From NCBI GenBank assembly GCA_038562555.1, contig JBCFBK010000042.1:1-49420 (forward strand): a stretch of 49,420 bases of DNA, given 5' to 3'. The position numbers and the translations under genes were made by a program. How positions within the stretch are numbered: the first letter of the stretch is position 1; each line of letters starts with the position of its first letter. The DNA is from JBCFBK01 sp038562555. GTDB taxonomy: Bacteria > Bacteroidota > Bacteroidia > Bacteroidales > Prolixibacteraceae. Under the pieces are notes generated by a model. That model worked only from the letters and a program-made list of their open reading frames with translations, had not been told where the DNA came from and made no database searches. Below, one piece after another: positions 1-8,987 of this stretch.

Positions 1-1
1 C

Positions 2-655
2 AACACCCCGCATGCCTGGACCGGCAAGGAAGAGGATGTTCATGTTGTGACCATTCAGTTCCATACTGATTTTTTAAGCGAAAAAGCCTTATCGAGAAAA
101 CTCACCCTGCCCATCAAGGAATTGCTCGACCGGTCGCGCATGGGCATTTTGTTCTCGGAAGAAACCACCGTGAACATGATTGAGCGCATTTTCAGGCTCA
201 CCGAGATCAGAGGCTTTGACTCACTGCTGGAGTTTCTCTCCATCCTTTACGACCTGTCGATATCCCGCAATCAGCTAAGTTTGTCATCACCTTCATATGT
301 AGGGCAGTTCGACACCTCCCGGAGCCAGCGCATCAAAATGGTTAACCAGTACCTGCACGACAACCTGATGAACCCAATCAAAATCGAAGAGGTGGCTAAG
401 ACCGTATCGATGACCCCCTCGGCCTTCAGCCATTTCTTTAAGAAAAGGACCCAGCGGTCGTTTTCCGATTACCTCACCGACCTGCGTATCGGTTATGCCG
501 CGCGCATGCTCATTGAAACCGAAAAAAATATTTCCGAAATCTGCTTCGAAAGCGGGTTTAATAACATTTCCAACTTCAACCGTTCGTTTAAAGCAAAAAA
601 GGGCTGCACGCCCAGCGAATTTCGCTCGCAGCAGAAACTGATCACCAAACACTGA
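2..655 (+). CDS. AraC-family transcriptional regulator (5' truncated by window edge)
   Basis: The reading frame is open from base 2 to the stop at 653-655, so the N-terminus lies outside the window. The GTG at 47 is internal and not a credible start. The visible start reads NTPHAWTGKEEDVHVVTIQF, which looks like the end of the cupin-type sensor barrel of AraC regulators. The last ~100 residues are an AraC DNA-binding domain with two helix-turn-helix units: IKIEEVAKTVSMTPSAFSHF, then ISEICFESGFNNISNFNRSF followed by the typical K-x-x-G-C-T-P-S-E-F-R ending. The family binds promoter DNA and responds to a small ligand, often a sugar. The ligand and targets cannot be read from the sequence. The gene converges on the next one, with a shared hairpin between them. 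Family assignment is firm; specific role is unknown. Confidence 0.9.
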   Translation, partial: NTPHAWTGKEEDVHVVTIQFHTDFLSEKALSRKLTLPIKELLDRSRMGILFSEETTVNMIERIFRLTEIRGFDSLLEFLSILYDLSISRNQLSLSSPSYVGQFDTSRSQRIKMVNQYLHDNLMNPIKIEEVAKTVSMTPSAFSHFFKKRTQRSFSDYLTDLRIGYAARMLIETEKNISEICFESGFNNISNFNRSFKAKKGCTPSEFRSQQKLITKH

Positions 656-672
656 GCCGCCTGTATTAAAAA

Positions 673-702
673 AAAACCGCTCCGGAGTCCGGAAACGGTT
701 TT
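673..702. terminator. Bidirectional terminator-like hairpin between convergent genes
   Basis: Arms AAAACCG (673-679) and CGGTTTT (696-702) close an inner GC-rich stem-loop, with an A run upstream and T residues at the end. It lies between the stop codons of two convergent genes (655 on the plus strand, 765 on the minus strand), where a terminator serving both is expected. Confidence 0.6.
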
Positions 703-764
703 AGCTGCTGTTATAATAATTAAAAATGTTATGGGATCGGCGCTATTGCTGCCGCCGGCCATGC

Positions 765-1238
765 TTAGTTAAGGATACTTTGATAATTTTCGTTGATCAA
801 CTCCGGCAGGTAACTGGCAATCATCTCCAGCACCTGAGCCTTTTCGAGTTTCGTACTGCTGATCATCTTCTGATTGTTCATCATCACGCTGTTCAGCACC
901 TTCAAATTCAGGCTTTCGGGAACTTTTTGTTCGGCAGCTTTTAAGCTCCGCACACCAAATCCTTTTTCACCATTTACATATTTCACCTCAAAATAACCGG
1001 TGCGGATCAGATATTCCTCGCCATCTTTGGTTTCTTTCAGTAACACCTGTACCGGCCGGCCCGAATCGCCGTAAGTGATTTCCCAGCTTTGCTGAAATGC
1101 TTCGCCGGGAACAAAATTTTCTTTTGGAGCGATTTTATAGTCATCAATAAATGCTTCACCACGGTGAGCAAAACCTGTTGTTGTAATAACCATTAGTGTG
1201 GTTAACACTAAGCTAAATAGGATATTTTTACCGTTCAT
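765..1238 (-). CDS. Small exported protein of unknown function
   Basis: 157 residues from the ATG at 1238. A longer frame opens at 1322, but I prefer 1238: it begins with a clear Sec signal peptide (MNGKNILFSLVLTTLMVITT, cleavage probably after the Gly-Phe-Ala region) and a Bacteroidota -7 element lies 40 bases upstream. The mature part is rich in charged residues and has no motif I recognise. It contains a stretch GEEYLIRTGYFEVKYVNGEK that looks like beta-strands, and a helical C-terminal end. The protein is likely periplasmic or surface-exposed. I do not recognise the family and propose no function. It is transcribed convergently with the AraC gene and seems to be a single-gene unit. Confidence 0.7.
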   Translation of the reverse strand: MNGKNILFSLVLTTLMVITTTGFAHRGEAFIDDYKIAPKENFVPGEAFQQSWEITYGDSGRPVQVLLKETKDGEEYLIRTGYFEVKYVNGEKGFGVRSLKAAEQKVPESLNLKVLNSVMMNNQKMISSTKLEKAQVLEMIASYLPELINENYQSILN

Positions 1239-1277
1239 GACATTTGTTTTTAATCGGTTACGAAAATCATAACGGTA

Positions 1278-1285
1278 CAAATGTA
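1278..1285 (-). promoter_or_regulatory. Putative -7 promoter element for the small exported protein
   Basis: The minus strand reads TACATTTG, a full match to the Bacteroidota -7 consensus TAnnTTTG. It lies 40 bases upstream of the ATG at 1238 and inside the longer frame starting at 1322, which argues for the shorter start. No clear -33 element was recognised. Confidence 0.5.
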
Positions 1286-1610
1286 GTAACAGTAATGAAA
1301 TTAAAAAATGAAAATCGGGCAAATTTATTTTGTTAAAAAAGAGAGTGCTTTCAATTCGTAAGTTGTTTCAATAAAAATCGCGATTTTATTAATATAAAAG
1401 CGAATAATTCACAGGAAATCCTGTTTAAAACCAAATTTACTTTCAAATTGAAAGCAATATATTTTACAACATGTTTTGAGCTGGAATAGCAGTAAAATTA
1501 AACTATTTAGGAGTTAATAGCTCAATATGGCCCACAAATTAAGCTCCGATTTCCCCCCATTTTTAAATAAAAATCACCAGATCACTATTTTTACTTACAA
1601 TCTGAAAGTT
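1286..1610. other. AT-rich intergenic region with no gene seen
   Basis: About 325 bases of AT-rich sequence between the divergently placed promoter of the small exported protein and the terminator of glyS. I see no ORF of credible composition, no tRNA and no long repeat in it. Confidence 0.6.
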
Positions 1611-1655
1611 GCATAAAAAAGAGAGAGCAGCAGACCTGCTCTCTCTTTTTTATGC
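1611..1655 (-). terminator. Strong intrinsic terminator of glyS
   Basis: A perfect 20-bp inverted repeat, 1611-1630 and 1636-1655, closes a 5-base loop (CAGAC). Read on the minus strand the stem ends in a T-rich run. It begins 8 bases past the glyS stop codon. Confidence 0.85.
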
Positions 1656-1663
1656 TGTAACGG

Positions 1664-3214
1664 TTATAACTTCTCAAACAATTTCCGGAAGCTGACTTGT
1701 TCTGCAATGATCCTTTTCACCTGATCACCGGGTACGCGGTCCTGCCGCATGCTGTCGCGGTAACGGATGGTCACTGTTCCGTCGTCCAGGGTCTGATGGT
1801 CGACGGTCACGCAGAAGGGTGTTCCGATGGCGTCCATACGGCGGTACCGCTTGCCTATCGAGTCTTTCTCGTCGTACTGGCATTTGAAATCAAATTTCAG
1901 CTCGTCGATCATTTCCCTGGCCTTTTCGGGCAGTCCGTCTTTTTTAATAAGGGGCAACACGGCCAGTTTCACCGGCGCCAGAACCGGCGGAATCCGAAGC
2001 ACCACGCGGACTTCCTTCTGTCCGTTCGCCGACTCCACTTCTTCCTCAAAATAGGAAGCTGCCACCACCTGGAGGAACATCCTGTCGAGCCCGATCGAGG
2101 TTTCCACCACGTAAGGCACGTACGACTCATTCAGTTCCGGATCGAAGTAACTGATCTTTTTACCCGAGAATTTCTGATGCTGCGACAGGTCGAAGTCGGT
2201 GCGGGAATGGATCCCTTCCACCTCTTTGAACCCAAAGGGGAATTTATATTCCACATCAACGGCGGCGTTGGCATAGTGGGCCAGTTTTTCGTGCACATGA
2301 AAGCGATAGTTGCTTTCGCCAAATCCGAGCGCCTGGTGCCATTTCATGCGATAGTCGCGCCAGCGTTCAAACCATTCGAGTTCCGTTCCGGGTTTCACAA
2401 AAAACTGCATCTCCATCTGCTCGAACTCACGCATGCGGAAAATAAACTGCCGGGCCACGATCTCATTGCGGAAAGCCTTGCCGATTTGCGCGATCCCGAA
2501 GGGGATCTTCATCCGCCCTGTTTTTTGCACATTCAGGTAGTTCACAAAAATCCCCTGGGCAGTTTCAGGCCGCAGGTATATTTTCATCGCGCCGTCGGCG
2601 GTAGACCCCATTTCGGTGGAGAACATCAGGTTAAACTGGCGCACTTCGGTCCAGTTGCGGGTGCCGCTTACGGGGCAAACAATTTCCTCATCCACGATAA
2701 TTTGTCGCAGCTCATCCAGATTACCGTCGTTCAGGGCCTTTGAAAAGCGATCGTGCAGCGTGTTCCACTTATGCTGGTTTTCAAGCACCCGCTGGTTTGT
2801 TTCCCGGAATTGCTTCTCGTCGAAGGCCTCGCCAAAACGTTTGGCCGCCTTTTCAACTTCCTTATTGATCTTTTCCTCGTACTTCGCCAGTTGCTCTTCA
2901 ATCAGCACATCGGCGCGGTAGCGCTTTTTGGAATCCTTGTTGTCGATGAGCGGATCGTTGAAGGCATCGACATGTCCTGAGGCCTTCCAGATGGTCGGAT
3001 GCATAAAGATGGCTGAATCAATTCCCACTACGTTTTCGTGCAACAGCACCATACTGTCCCACCAGTATTTTTTGATGTTATTCTTCAGTTCGACACCATT
3101 CTGTCCGTAATCGTAAACTGCACCCAAACCGTCGTAAATCTCACTCGACTGGAATATGTAGCCATACTCCTTGCAGTGGGCAACGAGTTTCTTAAAAATA
3201 TCTTCCTGCGCCAT
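1664..3214 (-). CDS. glyS: Glycyl-tRNA synthetase, single-chain class II type
   Basis: 516 residues, the usual length for the homodimeric (alpha2) glycyl-tRNA synthetase of Bacteroidota, eukaryotes and archaea. It charges tRNA-Gly with glycine in the cytoplasm. Class II signatures are visible: motif 2 (FRNEIVARQFIFRMREFEQM), the glycine-enzyme stretch GIHSRTDFDLSQHQ, and motif 3 (ETSIGLDRMFLQVV). An anticodon-binding domain of about 110 residues follows (APVKLAVLPLIKKDGLPEKA onward). The N-terminus has the family signature CKEYGYIFQSSEIYDGLGAV. The charged insertion between motifs 1 and 2 (about residues 95-180) is normal for this subtype. The gene is transcribed away from the DUF4834 gene and ends at a strong hairpin. 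Function is firm. Confidence 0.97.
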   Translation of the reverse strand: MAQEDIFKKLVAHCKEYGYIFQSSEIYDGLGAVYDYGQNGVELKNNIKKYWWDSMVLLHENVVGIDSAIFMHPTIWKASGHVDAFNDPLIDNKDSKKRYRADVLIEEQLAKYEEKINKEVEKAAKRFGEAFDEKQFRETNQRVLENQHKWNTLHDRFSKALNDGNLDELRQIIVDEEIVCPVSGTRNWTEVRQFNLMFSTEMGSTADGAMKIYLRPETAQGIFVNYLNVQKTGRMKIPFGIAQIGKAFRNEIVARQFIFRMREFEQMEMQFFVKPGTELEWFERWRDYRMKWHQALGFGESNYRFHVHEKLAHYANAAVDVEYKFPFGFKEVEGIHSRTDFDLSQHQKFSGKKISYFDPELNESYVPYVVETSIGLDRMFLQVVAASYFEEEVESANGQKEVRVVLRIPPVLAPVKLAVLPLIKKDGLPEKAREMIDELKFDFKCQYDEKDSIGKRYRRMDAIGTPFCVTVDHQTLDDGTVTIRYRDSMRQDRVPGDQVKRIIAEQVSFRKLFEKL

Positions 3215-3224
3215 TCGCTATCTT

Positions 3225-3290
3225 ATTTACCATTTAACCATTTACTATTTACCATTTTCCGGTCTCCTTTCTCCGGTTTCCGTTCTCCCT
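3225..3290. repeat. Short dispersed repeat (TTTACCATT / CCGGTCTCC type)
   Basis: Between DUF4834 and glyS, ATTTACCATTTAACCATTTA is followed by a pyrimidine-rich CCGGTCTCC...CCGGTTTCCG tract. The same CCGGTCTCCGGTTTCCGGTT type of text reappears at 35768-35800. It is non-coding and looks like a dispersed degenerate repeat. Confidence 0.5.
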
Positions 3291-3520
3291 CAATCGATCT
3301 CCTCGAAATCCACATATTCTCCCTCGTCGCGCCGGATGCGCGGATCTTGCCGCGGGTCGCGTTCCAGACGAACGTCCCCTTCCGGTCGCCGCGGCCGACC
3401 GGATGGCGGCCGGCGTTCCTCCTCCGACTCGCCAAACAGCGACTTTAAGCCTCTGCCAACAAACCGGAATACATAATAAGCGAGCAGAATATATAACAGT
3501 ATTTTTAACAAGTATGCCAT
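3290..3520 (-). CDS. DUF4834-like small membrane protein
   Basis: 76 residues from the ATG at 3520, which begins right before the membrane segment. An upstream ATG at 3544 would add eight residues (MIGIRRCD) and is less likely. One N-terminal transmembrane helix (LLKILLYILLAYYVFRFVGR) is followed by a very charged, Arg/Glu/Pro-rich cytoplasmic tail. This architecture matches DUF4834, a Bacteroidota-restricted family of unknown function. It lies 75 bases upstream of glyS on the same strand and could be cotranscribed with it. The family call is from memory of its shape and has not been searched. Confidence 0.65.
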   Translation of the reverse strand: MAYLLKILLYILLAYYVFRFVGRGLKSLFGESEEERRPPSGRPRRPEGDVRLERDPRQDPRIRRDEGEYVDFEEID

Positions 3521-3596
3521 ATCACATCTCCTTATACCGATCATTCCTGTTGAAAATCAGCGGCCGTAAAGATAATACTTAATTGGGAAACTATTT

Positions 3597-3778
3597 TAGT
3601 CGTAAGTCGTAAGTAATTAGTCGTAAGACAAAAAAATTGTTAAACTGTCAAATCGCTTAGAGCATGAGGCGCAGCGGAGACAGGAGAACGGAAGAAAACC
3701 TTCCGGTGTCCGTGTTCCCTGCTCCCTCCTCCGTGCTGTTTCTTCTGTCTTACGACGCGACTTACGACTTACGACTTT
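3597..3778. repeat. Dispersed AGTCGTAAG / CTTACGACT repeats in inverted arrangement
   Basis: AGTCGTAAGTCGTAAG and a further AGTCGTAAGAC lie at 3598-3630. The complementary sense (TCTTACGACGCGACTTACGA and CTTACGACTT) lies at about 3747-3777, directly after the gmd stop on the minus strand. The two clusters could pair into a long imperfect stem. Further copies lie near 21570, 22460 and 35799. No coding potential is seen between the two clusters. Confidence 0.6.
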
Positions 3779-4936
3779 TTATTCAAAGTAGTTCATTACC
3801 GTGTATCCTCCGTCTTTCAGCCAGGCGTCCTTTTTCATCAGTTTCACATCGCTCTGCATCATGTCCTGAACCAGTCCTTTCAGGTCATATTTTGGTTCCC
3901 AGCCCAATACCGTTTTCGATTTGGTCGGGTCGCCAATAAGCAGATCCACCTCTGTAGGCCGGAAATAGGCCGGATCGACAGCCACAACGGGCAGCCCGCT
4001 TTTCAGAATTCCACGGACGCCCTCCAGGTATTTTTCGCCAACAGTTGCCGTAAACACATTTTCATCAACGGCCGTAAAATATCCCTTTTCGTCGGCACCT
4101 TCGCCTTTAAACGTGATCTCAATGCCAATTTCGGCTCCCGCCATCTTTACAAAATCGCGGATCGTAGTGGTAACACCTGTAGCAATCACGTAGTCATCGG
4201 CCCGTTCCTGCTGCAGAATGAGATACATGGCTCTGATGTAGTCCTTGGCATGTCCCCAGTCGCGCCGGCTCGACAGGTTTCCGAGGAAGAGCCGTTCCTG
4301 CATGCCCAGGGCAATCCGGCTGACAGCCCGGGTGATCTTGCGTGTCACGAACGTTTCGCCGCGGATGGGCGATTCGTGATTAAACAAGATGCCGTTGCTG
4401 GCATGCAAACCGTAGGCCTCCCTGTAATTCACCGTGATCCAGTAGGCATACATTTTGGCCACCGCGTAGGGCGAGCGCGGATAAAACGGCGTGGTCTCCT
4501 TTTGCGGCACTTCCTGCACGAGCCCGTACAGTTCTGACGTGGAAGCCTGGTAAATCCTTGTCTTTTGTGTCAGACCGAGGAGTCTTACCGCCTCCAGGAT
4601 CCGCAGCGTGCCGATACCGTCGGCATTGGCTGTATACTCGGGGGTATCGAAACTGACTTTCACATGACTCATCGCCGCCAGGTTATAGATTTCATCGGGC
4701 TGGACTTCCTGAATGATCCGCGTCAGGTTCATGCTGTCGGTCAGATCGCCGTAATGCAGGATCAGGTTTCTGTTCTCCACGTGCGGATCCTGATACAAAT
4801 GGTCGATGCGGTCGGTATTAAACAAGGAGGAACGCCTTTTCAGTCCGTGTACCCGGTATCCTTTTTTCAACAGGAACTCAGAAAGATAAGCTCCGTCCTG
4901 GCCGGTAATTCCGGTGATAAATGCTGTTTTGCTCAT
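3779..4936 (-). CDS. gmd: GDP-mannose 4,6-dehydratase
   Basis: 385 residues, a normal length. It converts GDP-D-mannose to GDP-4-keto-6-deoxy-D-mannose, the branch point to GDP-fucose, GDP-rhamnose and GDP-perosamine. The NAD(P)-binding Rossmann motif is at the N-terminus (GITGQDGAYLSEFLLKKGY). The short-chain dehydrogenase YxxxK pair is in SPYAVAKMYAYW, and the family-typical NGILFNHESPIRGETFVTRK follows. The adjacent polysaccharide locus starts divergently at 5184, so it probably supplies a deoxyhexose precursor for that polysaccharide. The partner reductase or epimerase that would finish the sugar is not in the window. A -7 promoter element is visible upstream. Confidence 0.95.
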   Translation of the reverse strand: MSKTAFITGITGQDGAYLSEFLLKKGYRVHGLKRRSSLFNTDRIDHLYQDPHVENRNLILHYGDLTDSMNLTRIIQEVQPDEIYNLAAMSHVKVSFDTPEYTANADGIGTLRILEAVRLLGLTQKTRIYQASTSELYGLVQEVPQKETTPFYPRSPYAVAKMYAYWITVNYREAYGLHASNGILFNHESPIRGETFVTRKITRAVSRIALGMQERLFLGNLSSRRDWGHAKDYIRAMYLILQQERADDYVIATGVTTTIRDFVKMAGAEIGIEITFKGEGADEKGYFTAVDENVFTATVGEKYLEGVRGILKSGLPVVAVDPAYFRPTEVDLLIGDPTKSKTVLGWEPKYDLKGLVQDMMQSDVKLMKKDAWLKDGGYTVMNYFE

Positions 4937-4968
4937 TTGCTGCTTTATTCCGTTTTTGTTTTATAACC

Positions 4969-4976
4969 CAAAAATA
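4969..4976 (-). promoter_or_regulatory. Putative -7 promoter element of gmd
   Basis: The minus strand reads TATTTTTG, matching TAnnTTTG, 33 bases upstream of the gmd ATG. The rest of the 247-base divergent region (4937-5183) is AT-rich. I found no convincing promoter for the plus-strand exporter gene in it. Confidence 0.45.
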
Positions 4977-5183
4977 CAAAAGAAGTTAAGTTTACGCACA
5001 ATCCGGTTACTAAATTATGCTCAGTATCCCATCCCTGTCATTTTCGGAAATTACTTAGAAATAAATCCGGTATAAAACCGTTTATTCTTAGCGCCGGACA
5101 CTAACCAAAGAACGACAGGCCTTCAAATCACAATATCGAAAATCAAACGAAGTTATATAGTACAGGATTTAATTAATAAGATC

Positions 5184-7715
5184 ATGCTGAGACGATTTTC
5201 CAATCTTATTCTGCTTGTTCTGCTTTTGGGGATCGGCAATCCCCTGATCGCGCAGCGCGAAGTGACCGATGTCAACATCGAAGACCTGAGCGACGAGCAA
5301 ATCCAGCGCATTATCAGTGAGATGAATGCGCGGGGGTTGACCATGGAACAGGCCATTGAGCTTGCACGGGCGCGCGGGGCGAGTCAGCAGCAGATCAACC
5401 AGATGACACAGCGGATCCGCACCATGAAGTTGCAGGGATATACAACTCCCGGGCAGCAGGGGTCGCCGGGCCGCAACCAAAATAATCAGTATCAGACCGG
5501 CCAGGGGCAGGGCCAAAACGGCCAGCCTGCGCTCTGGAGTATGCAGGACTCGCTCCGGATGATGGGGGGAGACACCCTGGGCATGGACCAGGATGAAAGG
5601 CAGTTCAAAGGCTTAAAAGTCAGGAAGGACCTTCCTCCCGTCAGTGAAATGACGAAAAGGATCTTCGGTTTTTATCTTTTTAACCGGGAGAACCTCACTT
5701 TTGAACCATCGGTGAACATTCCCATGCCCGCCGACTACGTGATCGGCGTGGGCGACGAGATTGTTATCCAGGTATGGGGAGCCAGTCAGCAGTCGTACAA
5801 CCTGGTTGTCGAAAACAGTGGCGCCATCAACATCCCCGACCTGGGTCCGGTTGTTGTGGCCAATCAGAATTATTCGGAGGTGAGAAGCCTGATCAAAAAG
5901 CGGCTGACGGCCATTTACAGCGACATGCGCGGCGCCAATCCGGGTACGTTTTCCGACGTGACCGTACGAAACCTCCGCTCGATCAAGGTAAACGTCATTG
6001 GCGAAGCTATTCTGCCGGGCACCTATACCGTACCGGCCACCGCCTCAGCCTTTAATGTCCTTTACCTGTCGGGAGGGCCCAATGAAAACGGTTCCTTTCG
6101 CCATATCAATGTCTTGCGCGACAATAAGCTGCTGACAACCATCGATGTTTACGATTACCTGATCAACGGCAATACCGCCGGCAATATTTCGCTGCGCGAC
6201 CAGGATATCCTGTTTATCCCCACCTACTCAAAACGGGTTGAAACCGTGGGGGCATTCAAACGAAGGGCAATTTTTGAGCTGAAGGAAGGCGAAAGCATCC
6301 CCGACCTGATCAGGTACAGCGGTGGTTTTGTGGCCAAAGCCACCGAATCGCGTTTGCTGATTACCCGCTTTAATAACGGCCAGCACCAGCTTATCGATGT
6401 TGAACAAATCGACTTCGCTGCCACGACGCTGAAAAATGGTGATCTTGTGCGGGCCGAGCGGGTTATCGACCGTTTTGAAAATCGGGTTTCGATCGAAGGG
6501 GCCGTTTTCCGTCCCGGTTCTTACGCGCTGGAAGAAGGCATGACCCTTTCGCAGCTGATCAAAAAGGCCGAAGGGCTGCGTGAAGACTACTTTTCGAGCC
6601 GCGGGCTCATTATCCGTCTCGATAACCAGCTTTATCCCACAACGATTCCCTTTAACGTGGAAGAGGTTCTGGCGGGAAAGGATGACCCGGTACTACAGCG
6701 GGAAGACCAGGTGATCATCCGCGACATTTTCACCATCGGCGAAAAGAAGACCGTGCGCATTTACGGCGAAGTAATCAAGCCCGGCGAATATGATTTTCAC
6801 CGGAACATGAACATGAAAGACCTGATTTTTCTGGCCGGGGGAATGACCGAGGCTGCCAGTGAGTCGTACGTTGAAGTGGCCCGGCGTAACTCCTACGAAG
6901 AATCGGTCAGTATTAACGACAAAATGGCTTCCCTCTTCCAGTTTAAAATTGACCGTAATCTCTCGCTAAAGCGGGAAGACGCGGAGTTCAGACTCGAACC
7001 ATTCGATCAGGTTTACATCCGCAAAGCGCCCTCCTACCGTGAGCAAAAAACGGTGTTCGTGGGAGGAGAAGTCCAGTATCCGGGCGAATACAGCATCGTC
7101 AGCAAAAACGAGCGCATTTCCGACGTGATCAAACGGGCGGGAGGCGTCACCCCCAGCGCCCATATAGACGGAGCAAAACTACGGCGCTTTCTCAACCCCC
7201 AGTTAAAAGAGCAGCTCGATGTAATCAAGGAAATGCGGGAACAGGTGGATACTTCCATCCAGGTCATGACCGACGATACCACAAAGAAATCGATCCAACT
7301 GGAACTTCGTCTTGGCAGCATACTAAAGCGTCCCCGTTCCCCGTATGATTATTTTCTGCGGGACAAGGATTCGATCTTCGTGCCCATGAAAAGCGAAGAG
7401 ATCTGGGTCACCGGCGAAGTGCTTAACCCGATCGGGCTGGCCTGGGAGAAAGGCAAAAGGCTCCGGTATTACATCAATCGCTCAGGAGGCTTCGGTATTG
7501 ACGCCAAAAAAAGCAAAGCCTATGTGGTTTACAGCAACGGGACCAGTCAGGCGACCCGCCGGTTCCTGTTTACCCGTTACCCTACGGTAAAGCCCGGCAG
7601 CCAGATCGTGGTGCCGTCAAAACCGCCGCGCAGACCCGGCGAGACAGGCCGTTGGATTGCAATCACCAGCGCATTGTCGTCGCTGGCCATCGCGGCGGCG
7701 GCTGTATTCAGATAA
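5184..7715 (+). CDS. Polysaccharide export outer-membrane protein with repeated SLBB domains (Wza-like)
   Basis: 843 residues, much longer than E. coli Wza (~380) but typical of the Bacteroidota version. A signal peptide opens the protein (MLRRFSNLILLVLLLGIGNP...AQ), followed by a Gln-rich helical linker (about 25-130). The poly-export domain starts near residue 175 (YVIGVGDEIVIQVWG). Several soluble-ligand-binding beta-grasp (SLBB) units follow, each with a G-x-V-x-x-P-G-x-Y pattern: VNVIGEAILPGTYTVP, VSIEGAVFRPGSYALE, VRIYGEVIKPGEYDFH, VFVGGEVQYPGEYSIV and IWVTGEVLNPIGLAWE. The C-terminus has one hydrophobic helix (ITSALSSLAIAAAAVF), probably the outer-membrane segment. It would form the export channel with the Wzz-like protein encoded next. 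It is the first gene of the polysaccharide block. Confidence 0.92.
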   Translation: MLRRFSNLILLVLLLGIGNPLIAQREVTDVNIEDLSDEQIQRIISEMNARGLTMEQAIELARARGASQQQINQMTQRIRTMKLQGYTTPGQQGSPGRNQNNQYQTGQGQGQNGQPALWSMQDSLRMMGGDTLGMDQDERQFKGLKVRKDLPPVSEMTKRIFGFYLFNRENLTFEPSVNIPMPADYVIGVGDEIVIQVWGASQQSYNLVVENSGAINIPDLGPVVVANQNYSEVRSLIKKRLTAIYSDMRGANPGTFSDVTVRNLRSIKVNVIGEAILPGTYTVPATASAFNVLYLSGGPNENGSFRHINVLRDNKLLTTIDVYDYLINGNTAGNISLRDQDILFIPTYSKRVETVGAFKRRAIFELKEGESIPDLIRYSGGFVAKATESRLLITRFNNGQHQLIDVEQIDFAATTLKNGDLVRAERVIDRFENRVSIEGAVFRPGSYALEEGMTLSQLIKKAEGLREDYFSSRGLIIRLDNQLYPTTIPFNVEEVLAGKDDPVLQREDQVIIRDIFTIGEKKTVRIYGEVIKPGEYDFHRNMNMKDLIFLAGGMTEAASESYVEVARRNSYEESVSINDKMASLFQFKIDRNLSLKREDAEFRLEPFDQVYIRKAPSYREQKTVFVGGEVQYPGEYSIVSKNERISDVIKRAGGVTPSAHIDGAKLRRFLNPQLKEQLDVIKEMREQVDTSIQVMTDDTTKKSIQLELRLGSILKRPRSPYDYFLRDKDSIFVPMKSEEIWVTGEVLNPIGLAWEKGKRLRYYINRSGGFGIDAKKSKAYVVYSNGTSQATRRFLFTRYPTVKPGSQIVVPSKPPRRPGETGRWIAITSALSSLAIAAAAVFR

Positions 7716-7859
7716 AACTGATCGAACCTGCGACTTCGGTTGCAGCAACGACAGGATTCATTCAAACCGACACCATACGGTTCAGCAAATGGGGCTGAGG
7801 AGGCGAAGCTGTGCCCGCCCGTCAACTTATTATCAACTTTCGCGTAAAACAAACTATTT

Positions 7860-8987
7860 ATGCAACTAAATAAACCAGGCGGTCAGGCGCGCCCCTCATC
7901 CGGCGATGAAGTCGACTTTATACATCTGGCAACCCTTTTATGGGAAGGACGCCGTACCGTCATTAAAACGGTGGTGATCTTTGCCCTGGCGGGTTTGCTG
8001 ATCGCCCTGCTCAGTCCGGAACAATATACGGCCACGACAACCATGGTGCCCCAGGAAACCGAGAATCAGCCCAATCTGGGCGGACTTTCGGGCCTGGCGG
8101 CCATGGCCGGGGTCAACCTGAACAGTATGACCGGGAATGCAGCCATAAACCCCGTCATTTACCCGCGCATCGTGGCCAGTCTTCCATTTCAGCTCAGGCT
8201 GATGGAGACCCGCCTCAGTTTTTCTGACCTGCCGCAACCGGTCACGCTTTATGACTATTTCACCGAAATTCAGGGTCCGTCGGTGGGCGGCACTGTTAAA
8301 AAGTACACCATCGGCCTTCCGGGCGTGCTGCTGAAGGCCCTCAGGGGAGAGCAGCAGGTGCTCCCGGCCGACAGCGCCGGCGATCCGATCCGCCTGACAG
8401 AAGAACAGCGGCGTTTACAGAAAAAACTCAAGAAACTAATCGAAATTGAATATGACGAAGACGAGAAATACCTGTCGCTGACCTGCCGCATGCCCGAAGC
8501 ATTACCGGCAGCGCAACTCGCAACGCGAACCCAGGCGTTGCTGCAGGAATATGTCACCGACTTCCGGGTGCAAAAAGCCCTGGCGAATCTCGATTTCATT
8601 GAGAAACGGTATTTCGAGGTCCGCACCCAATATAATAAGGCCCAGGAAACGCTGGCCCGGTTCCGCGACCAGAATAAAAACGTGTCGACAGCGATGGCCC
8701 AGACCGAACTGGAACGGCTCAGTAACGACTATGACCTGGCCTATACCATTTATTCGGAGCTGGCCAAGCAACTTGAACAAGCCAAGATCCGGGTAAAGGA
8801 AGATACGCCGGTTTTTACGGTCATCGAGCCCCCGTCGGTTCCTTTTGAGCGGTCAAAGCCGCAACGGGTTTTGATCCTGGCGATCTGGACTTTCCTGGGA
8901 GGCGTTACCGGGATCGGGATCATATATGGCAGAGCCTATATTGAGTGGATTAAAAGATCCAGAGGGATTGGGGGCGTTGCCCCCTGA
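7860..8987 (+). CDS. Wzz-type chain-length determinant / polysaccharide co-polymerase
   Basis: 375 residues. Transmembrane helices lie near residues 38-58 (TVVIFALAGLLIALL) and 338-358 (VLILAIWTFLGGVTGIGIIY). The periplasmic loop between them is predicted helical, with coiled-coil-like stretches (EKRYFEVRTQYNKAQETLAR). The Pro-rich motif before the second helix (PPSVPFERSKPQR) is the Wzz hallmark. The protein sits in the inner membrane and sets polymer length together with Wzy. There is no C-terminal tyrosine-kinase domain. The last codons fall inside a repeat: the GC hairpin GGGGGC-GTT-GCCCCC (8970-8984) encodes the final residues, so the C-terminal tail may have been altered by insertion of the repeat. 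Confidence 0.88.
   Translation: MQLNKPGGQARPSSGDEVDFIHLATLLWEGRRTVIKTVVIFALAGLLIALLSPEQYTATTTMVPQETENQPNLGGLSGLAAMAGVNLNSMTGNAAINPVIYPRIVASLPFQLRLMETRLSFSDLPQPVTLYDYFTEIQGPSVGGTVKKYTIGLPGVLLKALRGEQQVLPADSAGDPIRLTEEQRRLQKKLKKLIEIEYDEDEKYLSLTCRMPEALPAAQLATRTQALLQEYVTDFRVQKALANLDFIEKRYFEVRTQYNKAQETLARFRDQNKNVSTAMAQTELERLSNDYDLAYTIYSELAKQLEQAKIRVKEDTPVFTVIEPPSVPFERSKPQRVLILAIWTFLGGVTGIGIIYGRAYIEWIKRSRGIGGVAP

Noticed and set aside
1697..2743. Plus-strand frame of 348 residues antisense to glyS
   Set aside because: His/Phe/Val-rich composition typical of the complement of a GC-rich gene; glyS on the other strand is certain.
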